DNA from: Branchinecta lynchi | Lineage: Eukaryota; Arthropoda; Branchiopoda; Anostraca; Branchinectidae | Assembly: GCA_023053575.1 (NCBI GenBank) | Contig: JAKZAP010000004.1 | Coordinates: 5,189,572-5,253,571, forward strand | Length of the DNA: 64,000 nucleotides | Direction: 5' to 3' | In this document: positions 42,481 through 53,470 of the stretch, one piece after another | Position numbering within the stretch: position 1 is the stretch's first letter | Layout of the letters: every line of letters starts with the position of its first letter | The notes under the pieces: generated by a model | The model's database searches: none | What the model saw: only the letters and a program-made list of their open reading frames with translations | Told to the model about the DNA's origin: nothing | Program-made: the position numbers and the translations under genes

Positions 42481-42679
42481 AAGCTGAGTGTCCATAATGG
42501 TGGAACAAAACTTAGATTTTTTTTTTTTATCGGCCAATTATCCCTCAAAGATGTTATGCAGAAAAAAAAAAATTATGGGAGGGATAAATGTAGTTCTGGA
42601 TCTTTCGGTTACAATTTTAAAATGGCAGCAACATTTTTGCCGGATTGAGCTACGGTTGGGCTTTCCGGTGGGCTTCCAG

Positions 42680-43758
42680 CGCTTGCGAGCGTAGAAAAAC
42701 CAAGACCTGACCTGTCGCTGCTTGAAGTGTGCAGAAGAAATATTAAAAGCAGTGCTAAGGTTATCATCGATGATATCTGTGATGAGGCAGCTATGGATGA
42801 CATGATCGTCAACATGGATAAATCGTTGGTGCTAACTATTTCATTTTTAAAAAGCATGCCGGACTTTTACCCTCCCCTCCCCACTGCCCAGTGTGTGAAA
42901 CACATAAAGTTACTGGGAATCCATATTACCCATGACTTAAAATGGATCAAACAAGTGGACAGCATGCTTAAAAAGGGTAATATGGCAATCCGATCCCTAA
43001 AATTATTATCCCGTTACGGTGTCCCTACTGAGCATCTTTTAAAAATTGTCTTGTCTTTTATCCGCCCCACTTTAGAATATTGTTGTCAGGTATGGCACTT
43101 CGGTTTGACACGGGATCAGTCGAATTCGTTGGAGAGATTGCAATTCCGAGCCCTCCTTGTTACTTCCAAATCGCCAAAGGTGCCATACATTGAGCTTCTT
43201 CGGAGTTTCAAGCTGGAATCTTTGGCCCAACGTCGGGAAAAAATGTGCCTTAAATTTAGAGTTAAGGCGCTTGAGAATCCTCGTCTGCGAGACATTTTCC
43301 CGCCTGAGTTTGAACCCGTTAGGCCTAGACCTGCGCGAATGGTTTCGCAGCCGATTCCTAAATTACATCCCGTTTCTGCATCTCATGACCGATACAGAAA
43401 AAGTTTCGTACCGTCATTCGTCGAAATCTATAACTCATCGTGATTCTTGTATAATTCATCGTAATTCGTGCTTATTTTATAATTGTTTGAATCCTAGTTC
43501 TTACATACGTTTAATGTGACGTCATTCGTCAAAATACATAATTCGTTGTAACTCTTGTTTATGTTATAGTGATTTGAATTTCAGTTCTGATATAAGTGTA
43601 ATTGTAAATGATCACTTACAGTGATTCGAATTGTATATAAGTTTATTATTTATGACAAAATTATGACAAAGGTGTTGATGTTATTATGTTTATGACGAAA
43701 AATCCAATGTTCGGCTTGCCCGTGAAGGGATTTTTAAAATAAATTGAAATTGAATTGA
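42680..43758 (+). pseudogene. CR1/L2-like LINE 3' part (RT thumb) with TTGAA tail
   Basis: The frame 42727-43443 (238 codons) matches the region after the catalytic palm in CR1/L2/Daphne-type reverse transcriptases: NDMIVNMDKS-like block (here MDDMIVNMDKSLVLTISF), HIKLLGIHITHDLKWIKQVD, IRSLKLLSRYGVPTEHLLKI, SFIRPTLEYCCQVWHFGLTR, LERLQFRALLV and a C-terminal KFRVKALENPRLRDIFPP. The 3' UTR ends AATTGAAATTGAATTGAA at about 43741-43758, the short tandem tail of that group. 5'-truncated; plus strand, against the host gene direction. Confidence 0.88.
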
Positions 43759-43799
43759 AGACTAGATGCTTCCTCAGAAATGCTTGTCTGTTTATATGG

Positions 43800-45554
43800 C
43801 TCTTACCCTTCGGCCAAGTGCCATATAGCGATAGTGATTTCTGTTCGTCCGTCGGTCTGTCGGTCGAGCGGTTGGTCCAGGTTTGCTAGTTCGGGCACTT
43901 CCAAACAAGCTAGGACGATGAAACTTGGCAGGCATATCAGGGACCCGACCAGATTAACTTACAAATAATCACTTCTCCGATCCGACTTTCCCCAGATCCG
44001 GGAGTCCGGAAACTAGGAACAAGGGTAGCAAAAGGGGAGCAAAAGGGCAATGTGTCCAGATGTGGTATCGATCCGACGACCTCTTTGGTGGAAGACTCGC
44101 ACACTAGCCCACTGCGCTATTCAAGCTTATATTTAGAGCCGAATGCAGCAACAGGCACAGTTTAAGGATTTGGGTAAGAACAAATGCTAAACTAAGCTTT
44201 TATCTGATTGTGTTCTGCGTTTCCCAAGAAAGTAAGCTACTTCTGTCCTAATTGTATTCTGATACTGTTCCAGATTGGGACTCCAAAACCAGATTAACCC
44301 GGAAATGATCACCTCCCAGATCTGGCAATAGTGGGGGGAGTGGAGGGATGAGAAATCCGGAAACTACGAACAAGCATAACCTTGGAAAGGGTAATCAGAC
44401 ATCCATGAAACTTGACATACGTCAAGAACAAGTGTTTCCGATATTCAGGTTCAAATCCGGACCAGATTCGATACCTGGGAGGGGGGGGGGGGGGCACCGG
44501 AAATCTCGTGAAATGCTTCAGCATATTAAGCTAGGATGATAAAACTTGGAAGGCATATGAGGGAACCGACCAGGTTAACTTGGGAATTTTGTATTGGATT
44601 AATGATTATCCAGTTCCATAGCACTACACACAAATCGTTTCGCACAGCGCGCCGGCCAATCGGGAACTGAAAGGGGGTAGAGGGGGGGGGGACCGGAAAT
44701 CTTGTGAAACGCTTAGGGTTGAGGTGTCTGGATGGAACTTGAAGGGAAGAACGAGCATTAACCATAAATACTTTATTGACGAAACAGGAACGGATCGTGT
44801 CGCAGTGGAGGGTGCCCGAGGGGGTTTTCTGGATTTCCAGTGATCAAGAGTTAAGGTATCTCCAGATGTACCAGGACCATGAAACTTAGCAGACTTATTA
44901 GGTACTCTCCCAGGTGGACTTAAAATAGTTCCTTCCCCGATACGATATTCTTGGGGGAGTGGAGGGATGGGGAATTCACGATCTAGTGACATGCATAACT
45001 TTAGAACGGGTGATCGGACGTGAATGAAACTTGACAAGTGTCAAGAACAAGTGTCTGGGGGGGGGAGCTGGAGGGGGTTGCCGGAAATCTTGTGAAACGC
45101 TTAGAGTCGAGAGATCGGGATGGAACTTGGGAGGAAAGAAAAAGCATAAGCCGTAGAGAAAATATTGACAAAACAGGACAGGATCATGTCATAGTTGGGG
45201 GAGTTCGAAAGGGTTTTCCACAATTCTGGTGATCACGAGTTGGGGTACTTCCGAATGCTCTATGACCATGAACCTTGGCAGTCTGTGCTATGACCATGAA
45301 ACTTGGCAGGCATGTCAGGGACTGTCAGGCATGTCAGATTGGCTTAAAAATAGTCCATCCCCCGATCCGATCATCGTTGTGGGAGGAACAGTTGTCAGTG
45401 AGTGGAATATCCATTTCAGATTTACTAGATCAAGCCCATTTTCTGGTGAAATAAGTGTCGGGAAAGAGATCCAGCCTTGGCAACTGCAAACCGCATCTGA
45501 CAAACATGCTAACTGTTCTTACAAGTGCCATATGAGCTTTCAGCTCTTGTTTTT
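43800..45554 (+). mobile_element. Family 1 modular repeat, copy 4
   Basis: Opens CGGCCAAGTGCCATATAGCG, with GTCCGTCGGTCTGTCGGTCG, and closes ACAAGTGCCATATGAGCTTT CAGCTCTTGTTTTT. A modules near 43917, 44537, 44877 and 45297 (GAAACTTGGCAGGCATATCA and relatives), B near 44405 and 45023, C near 44735 and 45118. A tRNA-like insert lies at about 44060-44128. Confidence 0.82.
44060..44128 (-). other. tRNA-like (SINE head?) sequence
   Basis: On the minus strand: GAATAGCGCAGTGGGCTAGT resembles an RNA polymerase III A box, and GGTCGTCGGATCGATACC resembles a B box. The folded arms are imperfect and the anticodon loop is irregular, so it is more likely a tRNA-derived SINE piece or decayed tRNA than a functional gene. 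Confidence 0.45.
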
Positions 45555-46483
45555 TCCAAATGTCGAAAATCCTTACTAGTCCGGGCTACTAAGGAGTAAG
45601 AACCCCTAATTTGTGATGACTACGTGATCAGAAAGTTTCCGACTATATTGACCACGCTGAATCTGAAATAGTTCGAGTTCTTGACAGTTCGAGGCCAGAG
45701 CGTCAGCCCTCCTGAGGTCGAAGGACTGACCCCTAAAGTGCCTTGACGGGTCAGCCAAACTTGAGTGGGCTGAAGGATTACTTTTTTGCCATATACCGAT
45801 TAAACAAATTTCGTAAAATTTCCAACGTTTCGGGCTCGGACATAATGATGTTCAGAATGTCACTCCTCACTTTCAGTGTAAGCTCAGCAATTTATTGAAT
45901 GGCCTGGGACTTAACAGCAAATGTAGCAAATGTCGTTTTTGCCTCTCGGCAAGAGAAAGCTGACCGCATCAGGTCCACTAGTGCAATGTAGCAGCCCTAT
46001 CCTATGACAGCCCATGATTTTCGGTTCATAGTATGGTGGATCGGAAAGAATTTGTCACGGAACTGAACTTAAAGCTCGGGCTCGTAGACTTGGTAACATC
46101 TGTAGAGGAATAGTTCGCGATAATTCTGTAACAGTATGACTACAATGGCTGTATGATTCGCTTCAACAATTCATTGGGGACATCCGTTTTCTGTAGCATT
46201 AGGAGACATGGACAGCCACGCACGTGTCTACTTCTTCATGTGTGCTGCATAAGGTAGATTCGTAGTCCGGGTTCGGATTGAAAGTCGTTTTGGATGGGAG
46301 TTTTAGTACCTTTATTCTTTCACTGAATCCGCCAGAGAGGTAATTTATGAATCCCAAGTCAGAGTGACGGAAATGGCTCAAAAAAAAAAAAAATGCTGCA
46401 TAATATCCCAGTTTTCTAGTACCGTGCAGTTTGCGACGACGGAACTCTTCATCACTGAATTTCCTGTCCGCTCGTGATATCCA

Positions 46484-46693
46484 CTACTGCCTATAGGAAC
46501 AATAGGTCGCCCGGAAATGTTTACAAGACCGAGCACTCCCGTCATGTCGGTCAGCTACAATGTGAAGTTTATTATAGATTTTGGGGGACGGTTTAACAGT
46601 CTTGCATGGATTCGTTTCCAAAATATCGATGATTTCGGTTTTGTCTGGCACATGCAAACGGATTGTTCGAATTAACGGCGTGAAATCTGCCAT
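46484..46693 (-). pseudogene. Decayed frame inside 3.7-kb inverted-repeat element
   Basis: A 69-codon frame beginning MADFTPLIRTIRLHVPDKTE, with ILETNPCKTVKPSPKIYNKL and HIVADRHDG. It looks protein-coding in character, and readable scraps continue below it (DVPNELLKRIIQP near 46160) through several stops. It is the best candidate for the element's own gene. I do not recognise the family. Confidence 0.4.
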
Positions 46694-47309
46694 TTTTCAG
46701 AATTCTATCTAGTTAGTGGCCGCTTTAGTCTGATAACATTCAGCACGATTATATAACTTTCATTTCAGAAATTTATCAAAATTAAGTTTTTCGCAGTCAT
46801 TTCTTGGATCTTGTACTGACTTTACACCCGAGGCACGTCTTTGTCTTTCGGGTTTTTTATTTTCGTTGTGGTTTTGTTCATAGCTAGGTCAATGCTGCAC
46901 ACACTAGCCACTTTTGTGAAAAAACTTAAACTTGACCATCCTAGGAGGACTTGGATATGGTACAGTAAGGAGCATTGGGACACAAGGCCCCAAAGTCAAT
47001 ACGATTGGGGGCACTATGTCCCATATCTCCTCAAATCGACAAACTCATGATGACTCAATATTTATGTCCGTCTCTACTTCTAGTTTGTACTTTCATTGGC
47101 CGTAAAATAATCTATGACTTCCGGAAAATGCTTTGAAGGTGTGTCAACTCTTCAGCAGCACTTGCCGCTGTAAAATCCTTAGTTTAGCCGAAGCCATTTC
47201 GGAATGTCCTAGGTTACACTTCTCGTTCCTCTTAAAACTAAAGTTTGTATTACACTGAATAGATTGTACTGAATTGCCACCATCGCTGTCGATGCTGCAT
47301 ATCGGTCGT

Positions 47310-48290
47310 GTCGACTAGGCTCGACATACTAAAAGCAGGAAAGGAAAGGCAAGAGAAAAGCAGGAAAGAATACTAAAACCCTGAAGGGCAAACTAAAACG
47401 AGGAAAGAATTACCAGGAATCGAGGATTCGAAAAACTGGCAAGCCTTTCCTCTGTTTAGTATCCCGCGAGGGGTCGGAAACTTACATTTGTAACAGTTCA
47501 CCTTTTCCTCCTTTCAGTATTCGAAAAAACTGGCACGCTGTGCCCGTGCCGTGCTTTTCCTCAGTTTAATTTCTCGTGAGGGGTCGGCAACTTACATTTG
47601 TAAAAGTTCATCTTTTCCTCCTTTTAGTACCCTGTCGGTAGGCGATCATGAGTCCAGCGAGGGGTGGGCAACTAAGATATTTCAAGTCCACCATTTCTTT
47701 CCTGGTTTTAGTAGCTTGTCACGGAGAGTACCAAAACTAGGAAAGAAATTAGGAATTCTAAAAAAACTGGCAAAGCCTTTCCTCTGTTTAGTATCCCGTG
47801 AGGGGTTAGCAACTAACATTTTTAAAAGTTCGCCTTTTAGTATTAAAAAAAATGGCAAGCTGTGCCGTGCTTTTCCTCTGTTTAGTATCTCGTGAGGTGT
47901 GGGCAACTTACGCTTGTAAAAGTTCACCTTTTCCTCATTTTAGTCCCTCACGGGATACTAGGAAAGGCTTGCCACTTTTTTCGAATACTAAAAGGAGGAA
48001 AAGGTGAACTTTAACAAATGGAAGTTGCCGACCCCTCACGGGATACTAAACAAAGGAAGTTCTTGCCAATTTTTATGAATACTAAAAGGAGGAAAAGGTG
48101 AACTTTAACGAATGGAAGTTGCCGACCCCTCACGGGATACTAAACAGAGGAAAGGCTTGCCAGTTTTTCGAATCCCCGATTCCTGGTAATTCTTTCCTCG
48201 TTTTAGTTTGCCCTTCCTATTCCTGGTTTTAGTATTCTTTCCTGCTTTTCTCTTGCCTTTCCTTTCCTGCTTTTAGTCGATCCCTCGACA
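47310..48290. repeat. Large foldback of ~95-bp tandem units (ACTAAAA family)
   Basis: Outer arms (about 200 bp) CTAAAAGCAGGAAAGGAAAG, AGAATACTAAAACC and ACTAAAACGAGGAAAGAATT are mirrored at 48090-48290. The centre is tandem units of the form CTGGCAAGCCTTTCCTCTGT, TTAGTATCCCGTGAGGGGTC, AAGTTCACCTTTTCCTCCTT: about five left of about 47945 and three inverted to the right. Outer sequence GGGATCGACTAAAA is shared with 25433-26749. Confidence 0.85.
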
Positions 48291-49312
48291 TTTGCAGGTC
48301 TAGTATCGAATATACTTTCGTTCTCTCGTATTCCCTGTATAACTCAGTTCACTATATTCAGGGATAAAGTCTTCGCATTGATAAGCAGTCGTGTGAACCA
48401 ATCAGTGACAGCGTGTTCACTACACCCGCATCTTAAGAGCGTGAAATAGCTTTCAGCCTCAAACAACGTGTGTCATGATATAAGTGGAATCATATTAGCT
48501 GAAAGCTACGGTTGTTGAAGCTGTCCACTCCAACTTCCAGTGCGGGGATGCAGAGCTGTGCAGACAATATTGTCACGGAAAAAATCTCTATATTTATAGT
48601 ATTTGTTTGTCTTTTTCTATTTATTTCCTTTTCTTTACGTAAGCGAAATTCCAGTACATTGTGTCCCAATCCACCCCACCATTATGTCCCATACCTCCAC
48701 CGGTCCTCAAGCATTGGGACAAAACAGAGGGTGTAATTTTTTTCCTAATAAAAAAAAAATACAGAATGAGAAAAATAATTAAAAAAATTAAGATTCTTAG
48801 CCGAATGCCTAAGCGAAAGTTTGGTCCATTACAGAATGTTTTAGCTCACTCAGTTTACACGCTAGGGTCCGAAGACTGACTTTTGTCCCAGACCTCCACC
48901 CGCTCCCCTAAATAAACCTTTGAATTTCGAGATTTTCAGAGGAAAGTAATAAATACTAGCCTATAGTTCCGGGACTATACGAGATATCGGACAAACTTAA
49001 ACTTATTCTAGGAGACAGCATTGTTAGGAATACAACGAGATGTCCTGCAGCTAAATTCGGCCAGTACAATCTTGGAAATAATTAAACAGTCTGGACACAT
49101 TTTATAGGCCTAAAATGGGTGTTTTATTTATAAGGTCAAGTCGTCATCTCCAGCCTTGCCACCACCCATATTCAGATTCAGCGTGGTCAATGCAGTCGGA
49201 AACTATTGTCAAAGTGACTGTGTTTTACTGATCACCTTAACTCAGAAATAGGCGAGATATGTTTGAGTGGCGCCCGGACTATTCGGATTTTATTCAATGA
49301 TTACTTGTTGGA

Positions 49313-49462
49313 ATGAAGCAGAGGGTGAATATTGGGTTAAAGTCCACTAATTTATCTTTTGATAAAGATGACGACGCTTTGAAAGAAGCTTTGTTTGTTC
49401 TACAAAAAAATCGAAGCGATCTCCCCATACCTCAATGTCTTTCCCTCTTTAAACAACGTTAA
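49313..49462 (+). CDS. 50-codon open frame, unknown
   Basis: ATG at 49313 to TAA at 49460-49462, starting MKQRVNIGLKSTNLSFDKDD and ending LPIPQCLSLFKQR. It has an acidic, helix-like middle (DALKEALFVLQKN). It lies between the 3.7-kb element and a guanylate cyclase exon on the opposite strand. It may be chance. Confidence 0.2.
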   Translation: MKQRVNIGLKSTNLSFDKDDDALKEALFVLQKNRSDLPIPQCLSLFKQR

Positions 49463-49704
49463 CTTTTTCCATTTTTTTGTTCATACAGTTCCAAATTCTG
49501 TGCCATGTAAGCTGATTATGATGCAAGTTGGTCTGTCGTTCATTTCCTTTTTTATATACTCCGCTTGAGTTGTTTCGAGGGAAACGAATAACAATAATAA
49601 TAACAAGGAATACACTAAAACACAACATTTTTCTTCTGTCCACTATCTAGCGGTTGTCTTGAAATAAAACTAAAAAAAAATACCTTGCCCTCGAGAATCC
49701 TTAC

Positions 49705-49870
49705 CATTCTCAACAAACTCCGATTCAACATTCCAGGCGTCAACCAGGCTCGTCCTTTTCGCCTCCTCAGTCTGAACTTCCGTGATTAGAAACTTGGTAT
49801 GGTCGTCAACACCGGTTTTCGGTAAAAGCTGGACGTCAACTTCTGTATTATGGAGTCGCTTCGCCACAGT
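49705..49870 (-). CDS. Soluble guanylate cyclase beta-type, HNOB end / linker exon
   Basis: This exon joins the heme-binding domain to the HNOBA domain. It reads TVAKRLHNTEVDVQLLPK, then DDHTKFLITEV and a variable acidic linker WNVESEFVEN. The T-V-A-x-x-x-H-x-T-E-x-D and D-H-x-x-F-L-I blocks are conserved in beta-type soluble guanylate cyclases. The acceptor is CCCACCATTCCAG|ACTGTG and the donor GAATG|GTAAGG. The length of 166 bases (55 codons plus one base) gives a phase 1 end that fits the CT start of 36567-36844. It begins in phase 0, matching the end of 53900-54055. The variable linker is where subunits usually differ. Confidence 0.93.
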
Positions 49871-50378
49871 CTGGAATGGTGGGACTTTGTTTTAAAGAGG
49901 ATCAATTAGTACTGAGGTTTGAGAAATGCAAATTAGCCATGGTGGTAACTGAGAACAAGAGCTAAGAGCTCACATGGGTCTTGATATGAGTAAGTGGTGC
50001 ACGACCTAGAAACGGGACGTCTAGTGCATCTGCTCGTACCATCTATCAAGTCTCACTTGAATCTGAGCATTTCAGGGATATGTCCGCAGCCCTCACCTAG
50101 GTTGGATCCGGCCGGAATGACAAAGCGGATAATCTTGGGAATATGGACTTCTAACCATCCACTCAACTCATTTCGCACCTAGGTCCGACATAAATTTTCT
50201 CAGAACTCTCCAACTCTCCCCACCGTGACCGGATTCGGTTCAGACACATAAATGGAACATCTTTGGTATTCGAGCAACGTTCAATTTCCGTCCAAATTGC
50301 TATCTTGGTTTGGTCCTCGACGAACTACAACAAACCCCCTTTAAATGGAACATCTAGGGAATCTTCTCCTAACACCCA

Positions 50379-51071
50379 TTAAAGGTTAACGGAATAGGGC
50401 TAAGATATGACAGTCTAATTACCCATCATATTTTTACTTAATTAGGCTAGAAGAACCGACAAAAACGCGTTACTTCGTTACTTTGATATCCACGATTCTT
50501 GAATTTTAGCTGACGTAATTTCTCTTCCGTAACTGTTGTACCCCTATACGGACGTAGCTCTATGTTTGAAATGTTTAGCAACTACAGTGGCAGCCAATTG
50601 CCGTAATAATCAAGTCATGGCGGATTTACATTCTTCAAGCCAGGAAGATGAAAGTAACATGGGAAGTGAAAGTGACTAGGAAGAACTTGGCATTCGCCAT
50701 GAAGGAAGAACATGAAAACTCGAACTTGCTAATCAACTTGGTGGAATGCTGGCCAAAATCTCTGTTCACTGTGTCCTTCCACAACGGAAACCTATTCGGG
50801 GTAGCACGGAACAGAGGGCTATCTTCGGATGTGATTCTGCAATCTGGAATCGAACATTTCAAAATCTTCGATCTGTTAGCCATTGAAACACACGCTTTTG
50901 CAGACATTAAAATTTTCCGCGACTCGCCGTATATTTATTTGTCGTGCAACCGCGGAGATTCCAAACAGACTACGCGACGTAAAAACCAAAAATCCCTTAT
51001 ATGAGTCAAAATAATTCAGTGTATTCAAATCAAACGTATAAAAATAAGTTGGCTTTTCAGTTAAACTTTAA
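50379..51071 (+). repeat. TTAA MITE family, copy C (longest)
   Basis: Bordered by TTAA at 50379-50382 and 51068-51071. Ends TTAAAGGTTAACGGAATAGG and GTTGGCTTTTCAGTTAAACT TTAA. It carries an interior absent from A, B and D but partly present in E, with a 118-codon plus frame (50648-51004: VTRKNLAFAMKEEHENSNLL, then NGNLFGVARNRGLSSDVILQ). Whether this frame is real is unclear; it may be captured host sequence. Confidence 0.82.
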
Positions 51072-51779
51072 ATCACTCGAATCTTAGCAATTTTTTGTGC
51101 CCCACTCCAACTCCTCCTAACGAGGCAGGATCTAGCCTGATACCCTGAAATGGATAATACCCTGCCCCCACCACAACTGTGCAAAAATCCAGCTCGGACA
51201 CCTTCCAAGTTTAATCCTCCCTCGCTACACGTTTGTTTGATCTTTAGGCGTGCCACACAATTTCCATGTCCCCTCTCCAAAATCCCTACCGTGGAAAAAT
51301 ACGGTTAGACAAATGAGTTATCTACAGCCTATCGTCTCAACACCCATCAAGGTTCTCTTGAATCTGAGCATTTCTGGGAGATTTCTAGTACCAACCTCTA
51401 GCCCCCCACCCCCCTCCAAGGCCAACTTGTTTGATGCGAGGCGTGCCATAAAGTTTCTGGAATCCCTTTCCGACTCCCACCACCCTACTCGAATCCTGTT
51501 GGAACACAGAAAAAGATCATCTTCTCTTACCTCACATTAACTCAAATCTGGGCATTTATCTCGAAATTCTGGCACCACCCACCGTGATCAGATCCAGTCT
51601 GGACCCCAAGATGGATCACCTAGGGCATATGACCTTTCTACATTCCAAGTTTCTTTTCAACCCCTAATTCGTTTGACCCCTAGGCGAGCGGCAACTTCTT
51701 CGGGACCCTCTCTTCCCGAGCTACCCCCAGAGTGGTCGAATCCAGAATTTTAGACTGATAAGTCAACATAAAAGGATAG

Positions 51780-51941
51780 CTACGCTGTAAAACAAATTGC
51801 AGTATTTACTACTGGGATTAATGTTGTCTTTATTGAGATAAGATTATCCCTAATCCGGATTAATTTAATCCCAATAGAGATGAGATTAACCCCAGTAGCA
51901 AATACTGCATCCTTATTCGGAGAAACTTCTTACAGTGTAGG
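51780..51941. mobile_element. 162-bp MITE (CTACRCTGTAA ends)
   Basis: CTACGCTGTAAAACAAATTG, CAGTATTTACTACTGGGATT at the left; CTACACTGTAAGAAGTTTC, GCAGTATTTGCTACTGGGGT on the other strand at the right. Central AATCCGGATT palindrome. No coding. Confidence 0.8.
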
Positions 51942-52179
51942 GAATCTTCTCTTACCCCTGATCAAGTTTGACTCCAATCGGATCACCAATTCGCAACTTG
52001 GGCATGTCAAAAGGTTCCCAGTTCCTCATCCCTACAGCCCCCTCCGATGGTAGAAATTGTCGGATCCTTCATATATGCGTGCCAAGTTACATCGTCCTAA
52101 CTTATGTGGAAGTGCCCGAACTAGGAAAACCCAGACCGACAGACGAACCGATGGACGGACGGAAATCCTCTTAGAAGCG

Positions 52180-53470
52180 ACTGCTTTGTGGCAAAGAGAA
52201 ATCGAGCTGTGGTTTGTCTGTCCAAGCTTGTTTGTAAGATTAGGAGGGAGGACTGGGAATACGGTAATTAGTGCGTAGGATATAACTACTAACAGTGCCT
52301 CTAAGGCTTTTCATTTGGCCAAAAAGGGAGTCGCTTCGCTTCGGCCTGAAACAGTTAAGTCTTCACGGTAGGAAGAATCAATTAGTGCATAGTTCGGAGA
52401 AGCCCTTCTAATTAGTTGCAGTAGTAAATGAGAAAAACGGCAGCCACTTGGCAGAGATAAATCGATTTTGTTATACAACGGCATGAATCCAGAAGCTTTT
52501 TCTGGGATTAGAAGAGAAGATTGGGTGTTATGATAATTAAGAACTAAGATCAAACTGTAACATTTAATACCACTATGATGATTCAAAACGAACTCCCGCA
52601 GCTTAAATGCCGAACTTTCTCCTCAGGTATAGATAGTAAACAAATTAAAGTTTAACCGAAAAAGGCTGAGATATGATAATGTATTTACCCATCACTTATT
52701 AACTTAATGAGGCTTCAAGACCGAAGAAAATACGGTATTTCGGTACTCCGCTATTCACGAATAATAAATTTTCATAGGGAAAACGATTACCAAAAATAAG
52801 TATTCACGCAGTGAGCTACCTTCCACAAGCTGACCACTGGCCACTGAAAAGCCGCGTTTGTACTGAGATTCAAATTTTCTGCGTCATAGTAGAATTTTGC
52901 GTTTTGAGGACTGACCTAAATATTCTGAACATCATACTAGAGCAAATAGTGAAAAATTAAAAAAAAACCTTAACACTATTTAAATGGTGCATTATATTCA
53001 TTTAAATGATACACAAATAAGTTGGCTTTTTAGTTCAGCTTTACTGGAAATAAAATTGGACTTGTTCTTGAAATTTGAAGTGATCATGAATGCAAAAGAC
53101 TAAGTAGAAGTATAGCTTGTTCAAGAGTCAATAAACAATCTTGCTGTTGTAGGCTATAGTTGTCTTTTGACAAGTGTAGGAATAAGAGTTGGGACATTTT
53201 TCCTTTCAGTTCGTGGTAAGCGTCGTTAAGGGTGGCAAAGTGGATCTAGAAAAATATTTCTCTCATCGCCACGGTCTGGAATGGTAAGTCCTCGTGGTAA
53301 GGCAGGACTGGAGAATTGGCAATTTAGCTGCTGTACTAAATGAGAAAAAGAGTAGCTGCGTGGCAGAGAGAAATCGAATTTATTTTTGTAATACAGGAGT
53401 CCAAAAGCTTTTTCTAAAATTAGAAGGGAAGATCTACAACAACTCACAGCACTATTCAGCATTTTTCTAT
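52180..53470 (+). repeat. Three diverged copies of a ~90-bp segment
   Basis: TGGCAAAGAGAAATCGAGCT (52189), TGGCAGAGATAAATCGATTT (52451) and TGGCAGAGAGAAATCGAATT (53363) each lead into a GTCCAAGCTTG / ATCCAGAAGCTTTTTCT / GTCCAAAAGCTTTTTCT block and an AAGATTGGG-like end. The last two also share GTAAATGAGAAAAACGGCAG-type upstream sequence. A TTAA MITE sits between the second and third. Frames such as 53294-53638 follow this repeat. Confidence 0.6.
52645..53044 (+). repeat. TTAA MITE family, copy D
   Basis: Starts TTAAAGTTTAACCGAAAAAG; ends GTTGGCTTTTTAGTTCAGCT with the last TTAA mutated. Shares TTACCCATCACTTATT, AAAGCCGCGTTTGTACTGAG and the GACACA-like 3' region with A and B. Confidence 0.78.

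Larger units (their letters stand above)
45579..49290. mobile_element. 3.7-kb element with ~100-bp inverted ends
   Basis: Left end TAGTCCGGGCTACTAAGGAG, with GTGATCAGAAAGTTTCCGAC and TTGACCACGCTGAATCTGAA. The right end on the other strand is TAGTCCGGGCGCCACTCAAA, with GTGATCAGTAAAACACAG, AGTTTCCGACTGCATTGACC and ACGCTGAATCTGAA. The interior contains a decayed minus-strand protein (46693-46484: TIRLHVPDKTEIIDILETNP, then NKLHIVADRHDGSARS) that may be the old transposase or a cargo frame, plus a nested foldback (47310-48290). Superfamily not recognised. Confidence 0.68.
49950..52170 (-). mobile_element. Family 1 modular repeat, copy 5 (inverted)
   Basis: On minus the closing hairpin GAGCTCTTAGCTCTTGTTCT lies at the left edge (about 49949-49972), and the GGTCTGTCGG-like opening with CCGTCCATCGGTTCGTC is at the right (about 52130-52165). 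C-tracts and CAAGTTTCACTCGAATCTG-like cores mark the modules. It contains a TTAA MITE (50379-51071) and a 162-bp MITE (51780-51941). It lies in a guanylate cyclase intron. Confidence 0.75.

Noticed and set aside
43800..45554. Promoter or enhancer function for the GTCCGTCGGTC microsatellite
   Set aside because: Nothing in the sequence supports regulation; it is a shared structural part of family 1 copies.
47551..47895. 114-codon frame with repeated FPLCLVSREG-like peptides as a repeat protein
   Set aside because: It is read through the tandem units of the 47.3-48.3 kb foldback; units have variable length and the frame is kept only by chance.
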